64,000 nt of DNA from Acidobacteriota bacterium. Lineage in GTDB: Bacteria > Acidobacteriota > Terriglobia > Terriglobales > Acidobacteriaceae. A program made the position numbers and the translations under genes. The stretch lies in contig QIAM01000061.1 in NCBI GenBank assembly GCA_003225555.1, positions 1 through 64,000 on the forward strand, given 5' to 3'. Below are positions 26,400 to 37,772 of this stretch, in pieces (within the stretch, counting starts at the first letter, position 1; each line of letters starts with the position of its first letter). A model generated the notes under the pieces. That model searched no databases. It saw only the letters and a list, made by a program, of their open reading frames with translations, and was not told the DNA's origin.

Positions 26400-26863
26400 G
26401 ATCACCTCGGGGACGAAATCCTATTCTGGGCGCGAACGGGCAAGCGCGTCAAGGGCAGAGGATCGGTAGCGGTGCCGTTTGGATTGCTGGACTCTTTCGA
26501 AGGCGTCATCCCGAACTCGGCGCAGTTCAACCGGGTGAGGGATGTCACGTGAGGACTTCCCTGGACGCCCCTGCCGGTCTGCGCGCGAGATCCTTCCCTC
26601 CGCCTGAAAAACGGCTGTGGTCAGGATGACGTCCCACAGGAACGACGACGCTCCACAGAAAGAAATGACGCCCAGAGGATCGGAGACGGTTGAAGGTTTA
26701 AACTGCCGATTAGCGAGGGAGCCTTTCCGGGATCGCTAGGGCCAAGCCCCTACTTCTGACGGTCCAAATCATTTTGAGAGCGCGCTGGAGTGTCGTCAAG
26801 ATGAAGGTTTCTGCATAGCGTCCCAAGCGGGACCACGCGGCCTGGGATCCGTTGCTGGGATCG
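26400..26863. other. Intergenic stretch with degenerate repeats, no gene seen
   Basis: I find no credible gene in about 460 bases. It contains one good copy of a ~48-bp dispersed repeat (26584-26631) and a weaker GTCATCCCGAA...GGGATGTCACG unit at about 26507-26550. The remainder shows nothing recognisable. Confidence 0.5.
26584..26631 (-). repeat. ~48-bp dispersed repeat, copy 1
   Basis: The reverse complement of this stretch (CGTCATCCTGACC, then AGCCG and TTTCAGGCGGAGGGAAGGAT) matches the plus-strand copy at 44987-45034 almost throughout, and the first part of a copy at 55930. All three lie between genes. Confidence 0.75.
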
Positions 26864-27916
26864 CTAGTCAGGTTTGGCGGGGCCGAAGAATTCTTCAACC
26901 ACGTGCAGGTCCTTGTCGAGTTTCACTCCGGCGGTGAGTGGCCCCCGTCCTCCGGCCGGCTTGCGGAATAGCCGGAGCGACTGCTGGAAACGCAGATCTT
27001 CAAAGAGCACGACATACCCGGTCTTTGGAGGCGCCAGTTCTTCGGTCTCGGTAATCGGATACTTCGCCCAATCCAGATACACCCGACCCACGTAAGATTT
27101 CTTTGCAGCGAGCGTCATCGGCGTTTCTTGCGGCTTGTAGCGGATTTCAAGTTTTCCGTCGGGATCGACCTCCGGACTCAATGAGTCCACCGGCGCCAGC
27201 ACAAAGAAGTTCGGAGTCTCGACCACGCCATGCCAGAAAAACGGATTGATGTACGTGGGATAAGCGGAGGCCCGGATCGGGTCCGCCCCCTCGTAGGTGC
27301 GCGCAGCCAGCGCATTGACTGCCCGCCGATGTTCGTAGTCGCGCACTCCCCACATCACGACCACGCCGGCCAGGGCAAGCGTCGCTGCCAGGCGTCCGCG
27401 CGGCCCTCGTTGGCGCACGCCGATTTCTTTGTCGATCAAGGCAAACAACCATGGAACAATCAATCCCACAAGCAGCAGAAGCCACATGACCGGCTCCGCA
27501 ATGAAGACGATGTCCCACGAATACCACTTCTCGGAGAACGGCCAGAAGGGGCGCACGCCGTAGTTATTGGTGAAGTCGAGCAGGATGTGGCTGAGGCCCG
27601 CAAGGCAAGCGTAGAAGAACAGGAGTCCCCAGCGAGGCGGCAGGTTGGGATCGTTGGTTCGGCGGCCGCGCAAACGCCAGAACAGATAGACGAAGCCGAG
27701 GACTACCGCCGATACCAGCGGGACGCCGAGAAACGAGTGGGTGAAGCCGCGATGATGGGCAAATCCGAAGACCGGGCCGCGGATGAGACGGCTGAAGACG
27801 TCGAGATCAGGAGCTTCGGCGGCGAGCGTGAGGGTCAGCGTGGCCAGCGCTGTCTTGCGGTTCAAGCCGGCGCGTCCCAGGCACGCGCCGGTCAGAAAGT
27901 GGGTGAAGGGTTCCAA
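26864..27916 (-). CDS. YdjM/DUF457-type membrane-bound metal-dependent hydrolase
   Basis: 350 residues. The N-terminus has the family pattern MEPFTHFLTGACLGRAGLNR, then EAPDLDVFSRL and FAHHRGFTHSFLGVP, whose His and Asp residues are the presumed metal ligands, followed by several membrane helices. A C-terminal soluble part of about 150 residues follows. E. coli YdjM is an SOS-induced relative; activity is unproven for the family. The gene stands alone with an open gap on each side. Confidence 0.82.
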   Translation of the reverse strand: MEPFTHFLTGACLGRAGLNRKTALATLTLTLAAEAPDLDVFSRLIRGPVFGFAHHRGFTHSFLGVPLVSAVVLGFVYLFWRLRGRRTNDPNLPPRWGLLFFYACLAGLSHILLDFTNNYGVRPFWPFSEKWYSWDIVFIAEPVMWLLLLVGLIVPWLFALIDKEIGVRQRGPRGRLAATLALAGVVVMWGVRDYEHRRAVNALAARTYEGADPIRASAYPTYINPFFWHGVVETPNFFVLAPVDSLSPEVDPDGKLEIRYKPQETPMTLAAKKSYVGRVYLDWAKYPITETEELAPPKTGYVVLFEDLRFQQSLRLFRKPAGGRGPLTAGVKLDKDLHVVEEFFGPAKPD

Positions 27917-28035
27917 GCGATCTGAAGAATTTTATTTGGTTCGTGTGGAGATTACCAATGGGCTAGAGTTCAGAGAATCAGCGGCAAGTCCTATGCGACC
28001 TGTTGTCGGGATGCTTCGCCTCGCTTTGTTCGGTT

Positions 28036-28053
28036 GACAGCCGAGGCGGCTGT
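28036..28053. repeat. GACAGCC-family palindrome
   Basis: GACAGCCGAGGCGGCTGT lies immediately beyond the stop codon of the diacylglycerol-kinase-like gene on the minus strand and is followed by GCCTACGTGG, as in the copy at 31503-31537. It may act as its 3' hairpin. Confidence 0.6.
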
Positions 28054-28055
28054 GC

Positions 28056-29027
28056 CTACGTGGTCTCGGGTGATCCCAGAATCGTCAAAGCATCGGGGAC
28101 GATTGTCATCTCGGCAGGTAGGGTGCCCAGCAGTTCGCCGTCGGCTTCGACATAGACGAGTGGTTGGACTTCGGGCAGCGTGTTGGTCGAGGTGGACGGC
28201 GAGTATCGGCAGGCAACTTTCTTGCTGTAGGCGAGTTCGATGCCGGGGATGGTCCAGTTCCTGCGCAGCAGTGCCCGAATGACGTAGAGCAGATACGCGA
28301 GGCGGCTCGCCGTGGTGCAGAAGACCAGGCGCAGATCGTCGCGATCAAGAGAGGCGCCGGGAGCGAGTTGCCGCAGCACGCCGCCAAAGTTGGCGATGCG
28401 GACGCCCAGCAATTCGGTTACGTTCGCCTGCCTCAACTGATCTGAACCGGCCTCAATGTACTCGATCACGAAGCGGATCATGATGTGACTGAACCAGAGA
28501 TGCCATGCCTTCACGTAGTAAGCACCCATCCCCAGTCGCTGCTTGGCTGCGGGACGCAACTTGTAGAAGAGGTGAGCATCGACGCCTGCGCCTGCTGCGA
28601 CGACGAAGTAGCTCGCCGCGGGCTTGCGGTCCAAGTCGACATATTGCAGGTGGCCGAGCGCGATCCGTCGCGGCAACGCGTGCAGCGCTGTCCTGGCGGC
28701 CTCCACGAGATCAAACGGAATCTTCAGGTCATGGGCGAGCGTATTGGCCGTTCCCATGGGCAGAATCGCGAGCGCGACCTGTGACTTGGCCAGCACCTGC
28801 ACAGTGTCGTGGATGGTACCGTCCCCTCCGCAGGCGAACACCGTGTCGCAACCGGAAAGCATGGCCCGACGCGTCTGTTCTTGCGCATCGCCCCGGGACT
28901 GGCACGCAATCAGTTCGGCTTGCACGCCCGCGCGCTGCAGCAGGGCAAGCGCGGACTCCAACTCCGCGTGGCGCGGCGTCCGGCTGCCGCCGGAGACAGG
29001 GTTGTAGAGCAAAGCTGCCTTGCGCAT
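28056..29027 (-). CDS. Diacylglycerol/sphingosine kinase-family lipid kinase
   Basis: 323-residue soluble kinase of the DAGK/YegS family. The N-terminal nucleotide-binding domain shows KAALLYNPVSGG, VFACGGDGTIHDTVQVL and LPMGTANTLAHDL, the family's GGDGT and GTAN motifs. The ATG at 29027 begins right at the conserved domain; longer forms from upstream starts carry unrelated residues. Such enzymes phosphorylate diacylglycerol or related lipids for phospholipid recycling. It is monocistronic here. Confidence 0.87.
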   Translation of the reverse strand: MRKAALLYNPVSGGSRTPRHAELESALALLQRAGVQAELIACQSRGDAQEQTRRAMLSGCDTVFACGGDGTIHDTVQVLAKSQVALAILPMGTANTLAHDLKIPFDLVEAARTALHALPRRIALGHLQYVDLDRKPAASYFVVAAGAGVDAHLFYKLRPAAKQRLGMGAYYVKAWHLWFSHIMIRFVIEYIEAGSDQLRQANVTELLGVRIANFGGVLRQLAPGASLDRDDLRLVFCTTASRLAYLLYVIRALLRRNWTIPGIELAYSKKVACRYSPSTSTNTLPEVQPLVYVEADGELLGTLPAEMTIVPDALTILGSPETT

Positions 29028-29157
29028 GGCCGGACGAACTACGATCGACGAACCAAGATCGACGAACCAGATCGCCGAATTTGAGATCAAAGCTGGCTGG
29101 ATTGTACCTGAGCGCGCAGGCCGCACAGGATCAGGAGAATCACGCAGGCGCCCGATT

Positions 29158-29745
29158 TCAGCGTGACCCCCATTCCCACATCCCAAACATGGCTTTCTGC
29201 GGCAACGGCTTACCGGATTGGCGGGCCAGCATCGTAACCTGGCCGCGGTGGTGTGCGTCGTGCGCAATGAGGTAGGCGACAAAACCTGTGACGTCGGGAC
29301 GGAATCCCTTAATGCGACCGTCGCTGTCCAAGGCTCGATTCATGACCATGCTGAGAGCGTGGCGGCTCTGCTCCAAGGCGCGGAGGGCTTGCGAGGGCGT
29401 CACCTTCGCGCCATTGAGTTGCGCCGGAAGCTTGACACTGTTGCCCTTCTCCGCCCGGGCTGCGGTTTTCAGCCACATGATGCGCACGTTGTGCATGTGC
29501 GCAATGATGGCAGGGATGGAGCGGCCCTTGCCGCCGGGTGGTTTCGCGTTCCAAGCAGTCTGGGGAATGTTATCGATCAAATACTGGTTGATGCGGTTGT
29601 TCGTGTTGAAGGCGTTCAGTAAAGCCAAGGGGAGGCTCACACCAAACGTGGCCCCTTTGGTAACCGAACCGGCGGTCTCGGGGGATTTTCGCATGGCGGC
29701 GCTGCGCTTCGACAGAACGATTTGGCAGGAAGTCCAATTTGTCAT
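29158..29745 (-). CDS. DinB-family four-helix protein
   Basis: Up to 195 residues; the recognisable DinB/YfiT-like fold starts near LPLALLNAFNTNNRINQYLI and contains the metal-binding histidines in IIAHMHNVRIMWL and AHDAHHRGQVTML. Members act as thiol-dependent transferases or detoxification enzymes, but the reaction is unknown. The N-terminal 35 residues are not conserved, so the true start may be an internal ATG at 29694 or a GTG further in. A second, more distant DinB-like protein is at 60594. Confidence 0.78.
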   Translation of the reverse strand: MTNWTSCQIVLSKRSAAMRKSPETAGSVTKGATFGVSLPLALLNAFNTNNRINQYLIDNIPQTAWNAKPPGGKGRSIPAIIAHMHNVRIMWLKTAARAEKGNSVKLPAQLNGAKVTPSQALRALEQSRHALSMVMNRALDSDGRIKGFRPDVTGFVAYLIAHDAHHRGQVTMLARQSGKPLPQKAMFGMWEWGSR

Positions 29746-29842
29746 AAGCTAGGGCCGCTTGCAAGGGTGTTTTGCACAATACGCATGGCGGATTAACCGA
29801 ACATTAAAAAACATTCAGGAAGCATTCAGGAGGGTGTAGGGC

Positions 29843-31486
29843 ATGAAACTTGGGCAGATTCTTTGTGTGGCTCTCTTGTGCGTGGGTGTCGTGGCACAAG
29901 ATCACACGGCGCATTCGCAGGGCCATCCCGTCACTCTGGTGACTGGACTGGGCGACCTTCATCATCCGGTCTCGACGAAGAGCCCGCAAGCGCAGCAGTT
30001 CTTCGATCAGGGCCTGCGCTTCATCTATGCGTTCAATCACGATGAGGCCGCGCGGTCGTTCCAGCATGCTGCGGAGCTTGATCCCAAGCTGGCGATGGCC
30101 TACTGGGGAGTCGCCGAGGCAGTAGGGCCGAACTATAACGACCCCGCCGATCCCGATCGCTACCAGAAGGCGCATGAAGCGGCGCAGAAGGCCGTGGACC
30201 TATCCGGCGCAGCCTCGCCGAGCGAGCAGGCTTATGTCGCGGCCATGGCGAAGCGGTTTCCCTCTGATCCGAAGTCCGATCTGAAGAAGGCGGCGGAGAA
30301 TTACCACGACGCCATGCGGCAGGTCGTGAGCCAGTTTCCCGACGATCTTGACGCTGCGACGCTCTTTGCCGAAGCCGGGATGAACCTGCACCCGTGGGGC
30401 TTGTGGCATCCGGACGGCAAGCCGGAAGCGGGCACCGAGGAAATCGTGGCCACGCTTGAGTCGGTGTTGAAGCGCGATCCGAACCATATGGGTGCGGTCC
30501 ATTACTACATTCATACCGTAGAAGCTTCGCCGACCCCGGAGCGCGCCTTGGCCGGAGCGAACAGATTGGCTTCGCTCGCACCAGCGGCGGGACACATCGT
30601 ACACATGCCCGCGCATATCTATATTCGCACCGGCGATTACGCGGCCGCAGTCAAGACGAACGAACAGGCTGCCGCCGTCGACCGGGCTTACATCAAGGCG
30701 ACCGGCGCGCAGGGCATCTATCCGATGATGTACTATAGCCACAATCTACACTTCATCGCGATGTGCTCGGCCATGAACGGCAATTACACCGAAGCGCGAA
30801 AAAACGCGGGCCTGCTGGAGGCGAATGTCGCGCCTCACGTGAAGGACATGCCTCCGCTCGAGGGATTCATGACGATCCCCACGGCAGTAGAGGTTCGGTT
30901 CCACCACTGGGACGACATTCTGAAGATGCCGGCGCCGGACCCGGCGATGAAAATCGCCACGGTCTTCTGGCACTTCGGACGTGGTATGGCGCTGGCCGGC
31001 ACGGGCAAAACCAGCGAGGCCGAGGCCGAGTACAAGATTGTCTCTGATGCCGAGGCGGCGACTCCGCCCGACGTCATTTTCGCGATGCCCATCAACAACA
31101 AGGCCAAGGACATCATGAAAATTGCCAAGGATGTACTGGGCGCGCAGGTAGCCGTGGCGAAGAAAGACAATGCGGGAGCGATCGTGATGCTCCGTGAAGC
31201 CGTTGCCATCCAGGACACACTGAAGTACGGTGAGCCTCCCGACTGGTTCTTCCCGGTACGCGAATCGCTGGGAGCAGTGTTGTTGATGACTGGCGACGCA
31301 GCCGGCGCGGAAAAAGTTTTTCGCGCGGACTTGGAACGCAACCCGCGAAACCCGCGTTCCCTGTTCGGCCTGCACCAGACTCTGATGCAGCAGAAACGCG
31401 ACTACGACGCAGGCTTCATCCAGAAACAGTTTGATACGTCATGGAAGGGTAGCGCAACGGCGTTGAAGCTGGAAGATCTAGTGTAG
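29843..31486 (+). CDS. Exported TPR-repeat protein
   Basis: 547 residues with a short signal peptide (MKLGQILCVALLCVGVVAQD) and a region of tetratricopeptide-like helical repeats: FDQGLRFIYAFNHDEAARSF, LDPKLAMAYWGVAEAVG, HYYIHTVEASPTPERAL and AGHIVHMPAHIYIRTGDYAA. It is clearly paralogous to the 540-residue protein at 54221-55843. AGGAGG precedes the ATG. Function unknown; the His-rich MPxHIyxRxG motif in both copies could bind a metal. Confidence 0.8.
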   Translation: MKLGQILCVALLCVGVVAQDHTAHSQGHPVTLVTGLGDLHHPVSTKSPQAQQFFDQGLRFIYAFNHDEAARSFQHAAELDPKLAMAYWGVAEAVGPNYNDPADPDRYQKAHEAAQKAVDLSGAASPSEQAYVAAMAKRFPSDPKSDLKKAAENYHDAMRQVVSQFPDDLDAATLFAEAGMNLHPWGLWHPDGKPEAGTEEIVATLESVLKRDPNHMGAVHYYIHTVEASPTPERALAGANRLASLAPAAGHIVHMPAHIYIRTGDYAAAVKTNEQAAAVDRAYIKATGAQGIYPMMYYSHNLHFIAMCSAMNGNYTEARKNAGLLEANVAPHVKDMPPLEGFMTIPTAVEVRFHHWDDILKMPAPDPAMKIATVFWHFGRGMALAGTGKTSEAEAEYKIVSDAEAATPPDVIFAMPINNKAKDIMKIAKDVLGAQVAVAKKDNAGAIVMLREAVAIQDTLKYGEPPDWFFPVRESLGAVLLMTGDAAGAEKVFRADLERNPRNPRSLFGLHQTLMQQKRDYDAGFIQKQFDTSWKGSATALKLEDLV

Positions 31487-31502
31487 AGTTGAGCGTCTCG
31501 CT

Positions 31503-31537
31503 CACGTAGGGACAGCCGGGGCGGCTATCCCTACGTG
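31503..31537. repeat. GACAGCC-family hairpin before ligA
   Basis: CACGTAGGGA (31503-31512) and TCCCTACGTG (from 31528) pair perfectly around an inner CAGCC-GGGG-CGGCT hairpin, giving a nearly uninterrupted long stem. It ends about 13 bases before the ligA -10 hexamer, so it overlaps the place where a -35 would be. Confidence 0.7.
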
Positions 31538-31550
31538 GTTCTTTCCCGCC

Positions 31551-33586
<2,036 letters not shown>

Positions 33587-33616
33587 GAACTGGCTCATCG
33601 GACTGCAGCCTTCGGC

Positions 33617-34298
33617 TCAGCGCGTTATGGGTGCCGCACCGGCCGCAACCAACACCCAACTTCCCTTTTTGTATACCCAGGTATCGATGAAGCGCCAGCG
33701 CCTTACGAAGGGCTTGCCATTTTTCAGAACCCTTTCCTTGTAGGTCCCAACTGCGATAGCGGTGGTCCCAAATCCGCGCACCATCATTGGGTCCATCGAG
33801 ACCTGCTCCGGATGTGGCGCTTCCGTCCGTACCCTCGCCAGGTATTCCGACCTGCTCAGCAGGCGCCCGTACTCGATGTACACCAGGGGAGTTATCGAAA
33901 ATCTGGTTCAGTGCGCGGTTGTCATTACGTGATTGCGCATAGAACCGGCCCCGTCGGACAAACGGTTTCCCGCGCTCCAGGCCCTTCAGTCGGTAGGTGC
34001 CGGTGATGACCGCCGTGTCTCCGTGCACATACACGGCCATCGATTCCGTTATAAATTGCACAGCTGGGGAAGTTCTAACGTCCGCCAATACCTCCTCCTT
34101 GGTCAGTAATCTGCCGTCAGGATCGACGTAGACGAGTCCCTCGTCATTCAGCGACTTCAAATCCTTGATCGCTGATGCCTGGCTCCATAGATTCTCCAGG
34201 GCCATGATTTTCGTCTCAGCATCGGAATTAGCAGTTTTCTGCGCGTCGCCCGTTGGCGTCCCCCAAGCCAACAGCAATGCCAGCGTCAACGTTCTCAT
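33617..34298 (-). pseudogene. Two-domain DUF4440/SnoaL-like secreted protein, frameshifted
   Basis: The gene starts at 34298 behind GGGAGG with a signal peptide (MRTLTLALLLAWGTPTGDAQ) and a first SnoaL-like domain (ALENLWSQASAIKDLKSLND, then RLKGLERGKPFVRRGRF). Near 33885-33905 the meaningful frame changes: the original frame runs on as Arg/Gly-rich nonsense, while the other frame encodes the end of a second, similar domain (VYIEYGRLLSRSEYLARV, then LKNGKPFVRRWRFIDTWVYK). The repeated GKPFVRRxRF shows that the two halves are internal duplicates. One indel is enough to explain it. Confidence 0.7.
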
Positions 34299-34430
34299 TA
34301 CAAAGACCTCCCTCGGTACTATCGGCGTGCACTGTTTTTTCTTCAGACAAATCCACTGCTCTGCAGGAAACCCGTCGATCTGCGATGATGAGGATGCAGC
34401 CGTTCCGATGCCTTACTCTTGGAGAATTCG

Positions 34431-34958
34431 ATGGCACGCATCATCCTGATTAGCCCTGAATCGGCACCCGCCGAAGTGAAGGAAATTTACGAGAAGACTT
34501 TCCGAGGCAAGCCCGGCAAGGTACAGAAAGCGCTCGCCCATCGGCCGGAAATGCTTAAGAATTTTCTCAGCTTCTACGCCAGCGTGGGCCGCTCGCTCGA
34601 TCGCAAACTCTACGAGCTAATCTACATCCGGGTTTCTCTGATCAACGGCTGCCGGTACTGCTCGCAGCACCATGTAGCGTCGTCAAAACGCGTGGGGCTC
34701 ACCGCGGAAGACGGGTCGGCTCTCAAGGCGGGAAATTACTCGCGCTATAGCGAGAAGGAGCAGGCGGCTCTCACCTACGTCGAAAAACTGACGCGGACAC
34801 CACGTGACATCACTGACGCCGACGTTGTGCTTTTGCAGAAGCATTTCTCAGAACCCGAGATCGTCGACATTCACATCCTTACAGGGCTAGCGAATCTGAC
34901 CAACCGTTTCACAGACCCGTTGGGCCTGGAATTAGAATTCCCAGAAGAAAAAATCTAG
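34431..34958 (+). CDS. AhpD-like alkylhydroperoxidase/carboxymuconolactone decarboxylase-fold protein
   Basis: 175 residues with the AhpD fold and its redox motif NGCRYCSQHHVASSK: a CxxC followed by the conserved His. Members reduce peroxides or act as small oxidoreductases. ATG 34431 has GGAG six bases upstream. It converges with selB, and with the selenocysteine-type peroxiredoxin 3 kb away it makes two peroxide-related genes flanking selB. Both active-site residues here are ordinary cysteines. Confidence 0.86.
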   Translation: MARIILISPESAPAEVKEIYEKTFRGKPGKVQKALAHRPEMLKNFLSFYASVGRSLDRKLYELIYIRVSLINGCRYCSQHHVASSKRVGLTAEDGSALKAGNYSRYSEKEQAALTYVEKLTRTPRDITDADVVLLQKHFSEPEIVDIHILTGLANLTNRFTDPLGLELEFPEEKI

Positions 34959-35027
34959 GCTCAGCTTTGTCATCCTGAGCGAAGCGAAGGACCCCTCCAC
35001 TTTGGCTGGGGCTAAGGTCCCACGTAG

Positions 35028-36971
35028 CTAAAGAATCTCCCTCGCATCTCCCACCCGTTTGGTCACCCGCTCCCGATCCAAGTACTCCAGCAGCGGAATC
35101 GCGTACTTCCGACTGACCCCGGTCAATTCCTTAAATTTCCCCACATCAATTTTCGACGTCTTCGTCTTGTATTCCGCCATCTGCCTGCGCAAGTGATCGA
35201 GTGCGGTGCGATGAAATACCAACTCGTCGGAGATCTTGACCAGCACCTTGTCACGCAATAACAGCGTCACGATCTTCTGCGCGCGGGTCTTGTCGACCTT
35301 CAAGCCGGCGATGACCTCGTGTAGCGCCGGCGCACGCAGTCCTGCGGTGGAAAACGCTTCCTCGATTTTCTTCTTCGACTCGGCTTCTTCATCCTTCATC
35401 ACGACACCGTGGCCGGGAAGGCGCACCAGGTCGCCGGAGAATTCGATCTTTTTGTCAGTCACGAGCATTGCCGCAACCGCTTCAAACACTTCCCCCGAAG
35501 CTCCCACGTGAGCTCGCAGTTCTTCTTTGTTGATTCCGGCCACCAGCGGGCTGGTTCTGTGAAACTCGCCAATCGCATGCACGGTACGCAGCTTGAGTGC
35601 TTCAACCGCGGGCGCGTGAAGAAACAAATCCGCAAGCCTCACAACGTCTTTCTGCGCCAGTGCCCGCTTCAACCCACCTTCAACCACACTCTTCGTCCAG
35701 CCCGTCTCGGCAATCATTCGGGAGATCGAGATTCCCTCACCCTGCCGGCGCGCAATTCGCATTCTCAGCGTGGCTTCTGCATCGCCGCTTGCCATGGTTC
35801 TCAAAAAGTCGATCGACATTGGGGCGCGCGGAACGGGGGCTGTGTCCAGGACGATGCCGCCTCCGATGGTGACGACGGGAGAAAACTGCCGAATGATGAA
35901 CCGGTCCCCAGGCAACAGCAGCGCCGCGTTCGGCAGTTTGATCCGTGCATAGGCTTCCTGACCAGGATAGATGCCTGGACGGCCTATTTTCGCATTTCCG
36001 TTAAACGCCGAGTGCGGTCCTTCCCCTTCCAGCGACGCAATTTCCGCCACTGTCTCCATCGTGTATGAGTGAAAATGCACCCGCGTACGCTCTTTCAGTG
36101 CCCGTGGGGCCGAGGGCAACAATCGCAACTGCACGTCCATCCGCTGGCTTGTCTCAAACGTCGCGGGAGTCGTCAGCGTCATCCCCCGGGACAAATCTTC
36201 CATGCTCGTTCCGGCGAGGTTGAGCGCCGTGCGTTGGCCGGCAACGGCGAAGTCTGCGGGGTGCCCGTGCACCTGGACTCCGCGCACGCGAACACGTCTG
36301 CGAGTAGGAAAAAGTTCCAGCTCTTCCTCGCGCCGCAAAGTGCCTGCGACCAGCGTCCCGGTGACAACCGTGCCGAACCCCTTCATGGTGAAGACGCGAT
36401 CAATGGGAAGCCTGGCAATGGCATGAGAATCTCTCGCCTCGACACTCTCCGCGGCCACGACCAGGGCATGTTTCAGTTCTTCGATCCCCGCCTCCGTCAG
36501 CGAACTGGTCGCCACAATGGGAGAGTTGGAGCTTTCCAGAAATGTGCCGCGGAGAAATTCCTCCACCTCCAGTCGCACCACGTCGAGCATTTCCGGGTCG
36601 ACCGCGTCCGACTTGGTTAGCACCGTGATGCCGCGCTTCACACCCAGCAGCTGCAGAATGTCGAAGTGTTCCCTGGTCTGCGGCTTGATCGACTCGTCCG
36701 CCGCAATCACCAGAAGTACCAAGTCGATGCCGCCCACCCCCGCCAGCATGTTGCGCACAAAACGCTCATGCCCGGGCACGTCCACGAAACCCAGCCGCAG
36801 GGTGTCGCCATTCGCCCGCGTCAGTTCCATATGAGCGAAGCCAAGATCGATGGTGATCCCCCGGCGCTTCTCTTCCTCGAGGCGATCAGCATCGATCCCG
36901 GTCAACGCCTTCACCAGCGCCGTTTTCCCGTGATCGATGTGTCCCGCAGTTCCGACGATGATCGATTTCAT
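35028..36971 (-). CDS. selB: Selenocysteine-specific elongation factor SelB
   Basis: 647-residue GTPase that delivers Sec-tRNA to UGA codons bearing a SECIS hairpin. The EF-Tu-like N-terminus reads [20 protein letters not shown] (G1 at residues 10-17), [18 protein letters not shown] (64-71) and TKSD. Translation-type beta-barrels and a C-terminal region with winged-helix repeats follow (ending [20 protein letters not shown]), which is the SECIS-binding part and separates SelB from EF-Tu. It lies on the same strand as, and downstream of, a peroxiredoxin gene with an in-frame TGA at its catalytic position. selA, selD and tRNA-Sec are not in the window. Confidence 0.96.
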   Translation of the reverse strand: MKSIIVGTAGHIDHGKTALVKALTGIDADRLEEEKRRGITIDLGFAHMELTRANGDTLRLGFVDVPGHERFVRNMLAGVGGIDLVLLVIAADESIKPQTREHFDILQLLGVKRGITVLTKSDAVDPEMLDVVRLEVEEFLRGTFLESSNSPIVATSSLTEAGIEELKHALVVAAESVEARDSHAIARLPIDRVFTMKGFGTVVTGTLVAGTLRREEELELFPTRRRVRVRGVQVHGHPADFAVAGQRTALNLAGTSMEDLSRGMTLTTPATFETSQRMDVQLRLLPSAPRALKERTRVHFHSYTMETVAEIASLEGEGPHSAFNGNAKIGRPGIYPGQEAYARIKLPNAALLLPGDRFIIRQFSPVVTIGGGIVLDTAPVPRAPMSIDFLRTMASGDAEATLRMRIARRQGEGISISRMIAETGWTKSVVEGGLKRALAQKDVVRLADLFLHAPAVEALKLRTVHAIGEFHRTSPLVAGINKEELRAHVGASGEVFEAVAAMLVTDKKIEFSGDLVRLPGHGVVMKDEEAESKKKIEEAFSTAGLRAPALHEVIAGLKVDKTRAQKIVTLLLRDKVLVKISDELVFHRTALDHLRRQMAEYKTKTSKIDVGKFKELTGVSRKYAIPLLEYLDRERVTKRVGDAREIL

Positions 36972-37134
36972 CTGCTTGGCATGTTAACCGAGAGGCGTAC
37001 CGCGCTGGAATGTGTTGGGCGGTGCGGTTCTTCCAAGGTAGCCGGGGCGAGTTGACAGAAAGTTCCGGAGAGAAAGAATCGAAGGCACGGCGTTCCAGCC
37101 CGCGAGCGAGGCCACTCGTATTTCACCGGAAAGG

Positions 37135-37692
37135 TTAGATTGAGCGGGGCTCGGTATTCCTGGCCGCCGTTACATTGGCTGGCGGATCTGAAAAAGATTT
37201 GCCAGGCTCAAACGCGACTTTCTCGTGTTTGCTGCCAACCCTGCGGATCACGTCATGCCAGCCGTCATCCCAGCTGATGCGGGCCTCACCATCGACGAAA
37301 GTCCAAGTCCCGTGGCTGGCGCCAAGCGTCTTTCTTGCCGTGCCATCGGGCTCGAGTGTGATGAAAAAGTTTCGCCCGTTGCCCTCGCCAACCTCCCACT
37401 TCCCCACGAAGTGATTATGTCCCACCGGCGTAGCGCCAGAGGTTTCGAATTCAATCCGCGCAATTTCTGAACCCGCAACCCTCTGCTGATGCCCGTCCTT
37501 GAACACGATCATGCTTGGAGCCTTGAAGTCAATTTGCTCCACCTCGGCTAAATCAACAGTCTGCTTGTGACCATCGTTGAAAACGATCACCAAATGTCGA
37601 GCGCCCGCGGGCGCAGACGTAGCAGTAACTGGAATAGGAAAGAGGAAAACTCCAGGAAGAAGACAGACCGTAACTCTCTGGAAGAAACGCAT
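37135..37692 (-). CDS. Secreted protein with an internal duplication, unknown function
   Basis: 185 residues, signal peptide MRFFQRVTVCLLPGVFLF, AAGGAG 8 bases upstream of the ATG. The first half contains two copies of a ~28-residue unit: VIVFNDGHKQTVDLAEVEQI and MIVFKDGHQQRVAGSEIARI. The second half (VGKWEVGEGNGRNFFITLEP and onward) is a small beta-rich domain resembling lipocalin-like stress proteins, though I cannot name a family. It lies between the Sec-type peroxiredoxin and selB, all on the minus strand, with 80 and 163 bp gaps. No cysteine motif and no in-frame TGA is seen in it. Confidence 0.75.
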   Translation of the reverse strand: MRFFQRVTVCLLPGVFLFPIPVTATSAPAGARHLVIVFNDGHKQTVDLAEVEQIDFKAPSMIVFKDGHQQRVAGSEIARIEFETSGATPVGHNHFVGKWEVGEGNGRNFFITLEPDGTARKTLGASHGTWTFVDGEARISWDDGWHDVIRRVGSKHEKVAFEPGKSFSDPPANVTAARNTEPRSI

Positions 37693-37772
37693 GGCTTCGC
37701 TCCTTAGAAATCCCGAACGTACAACTCCTGCCCTTTGATACGAAACAGGCGAAACAATCGTTCCACCAGATT

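Noticed and set aside
34431..34958. AhpD-like gene as a second selenoprotein
   Set aside because: Its CxxC site (GCRYCSQHH) is encoded by normal cysteine codons, and there is no in-frame TGA.
36972..37134. Search for tRNA-Sec (selC) around selB
   Set aside because: No sequence with a UCA anticodon, long variable arm and T-arm motif could be found in the gaps next to selB or in other intergenic regions I read on both strands. It is probably elsewhere in the genome.
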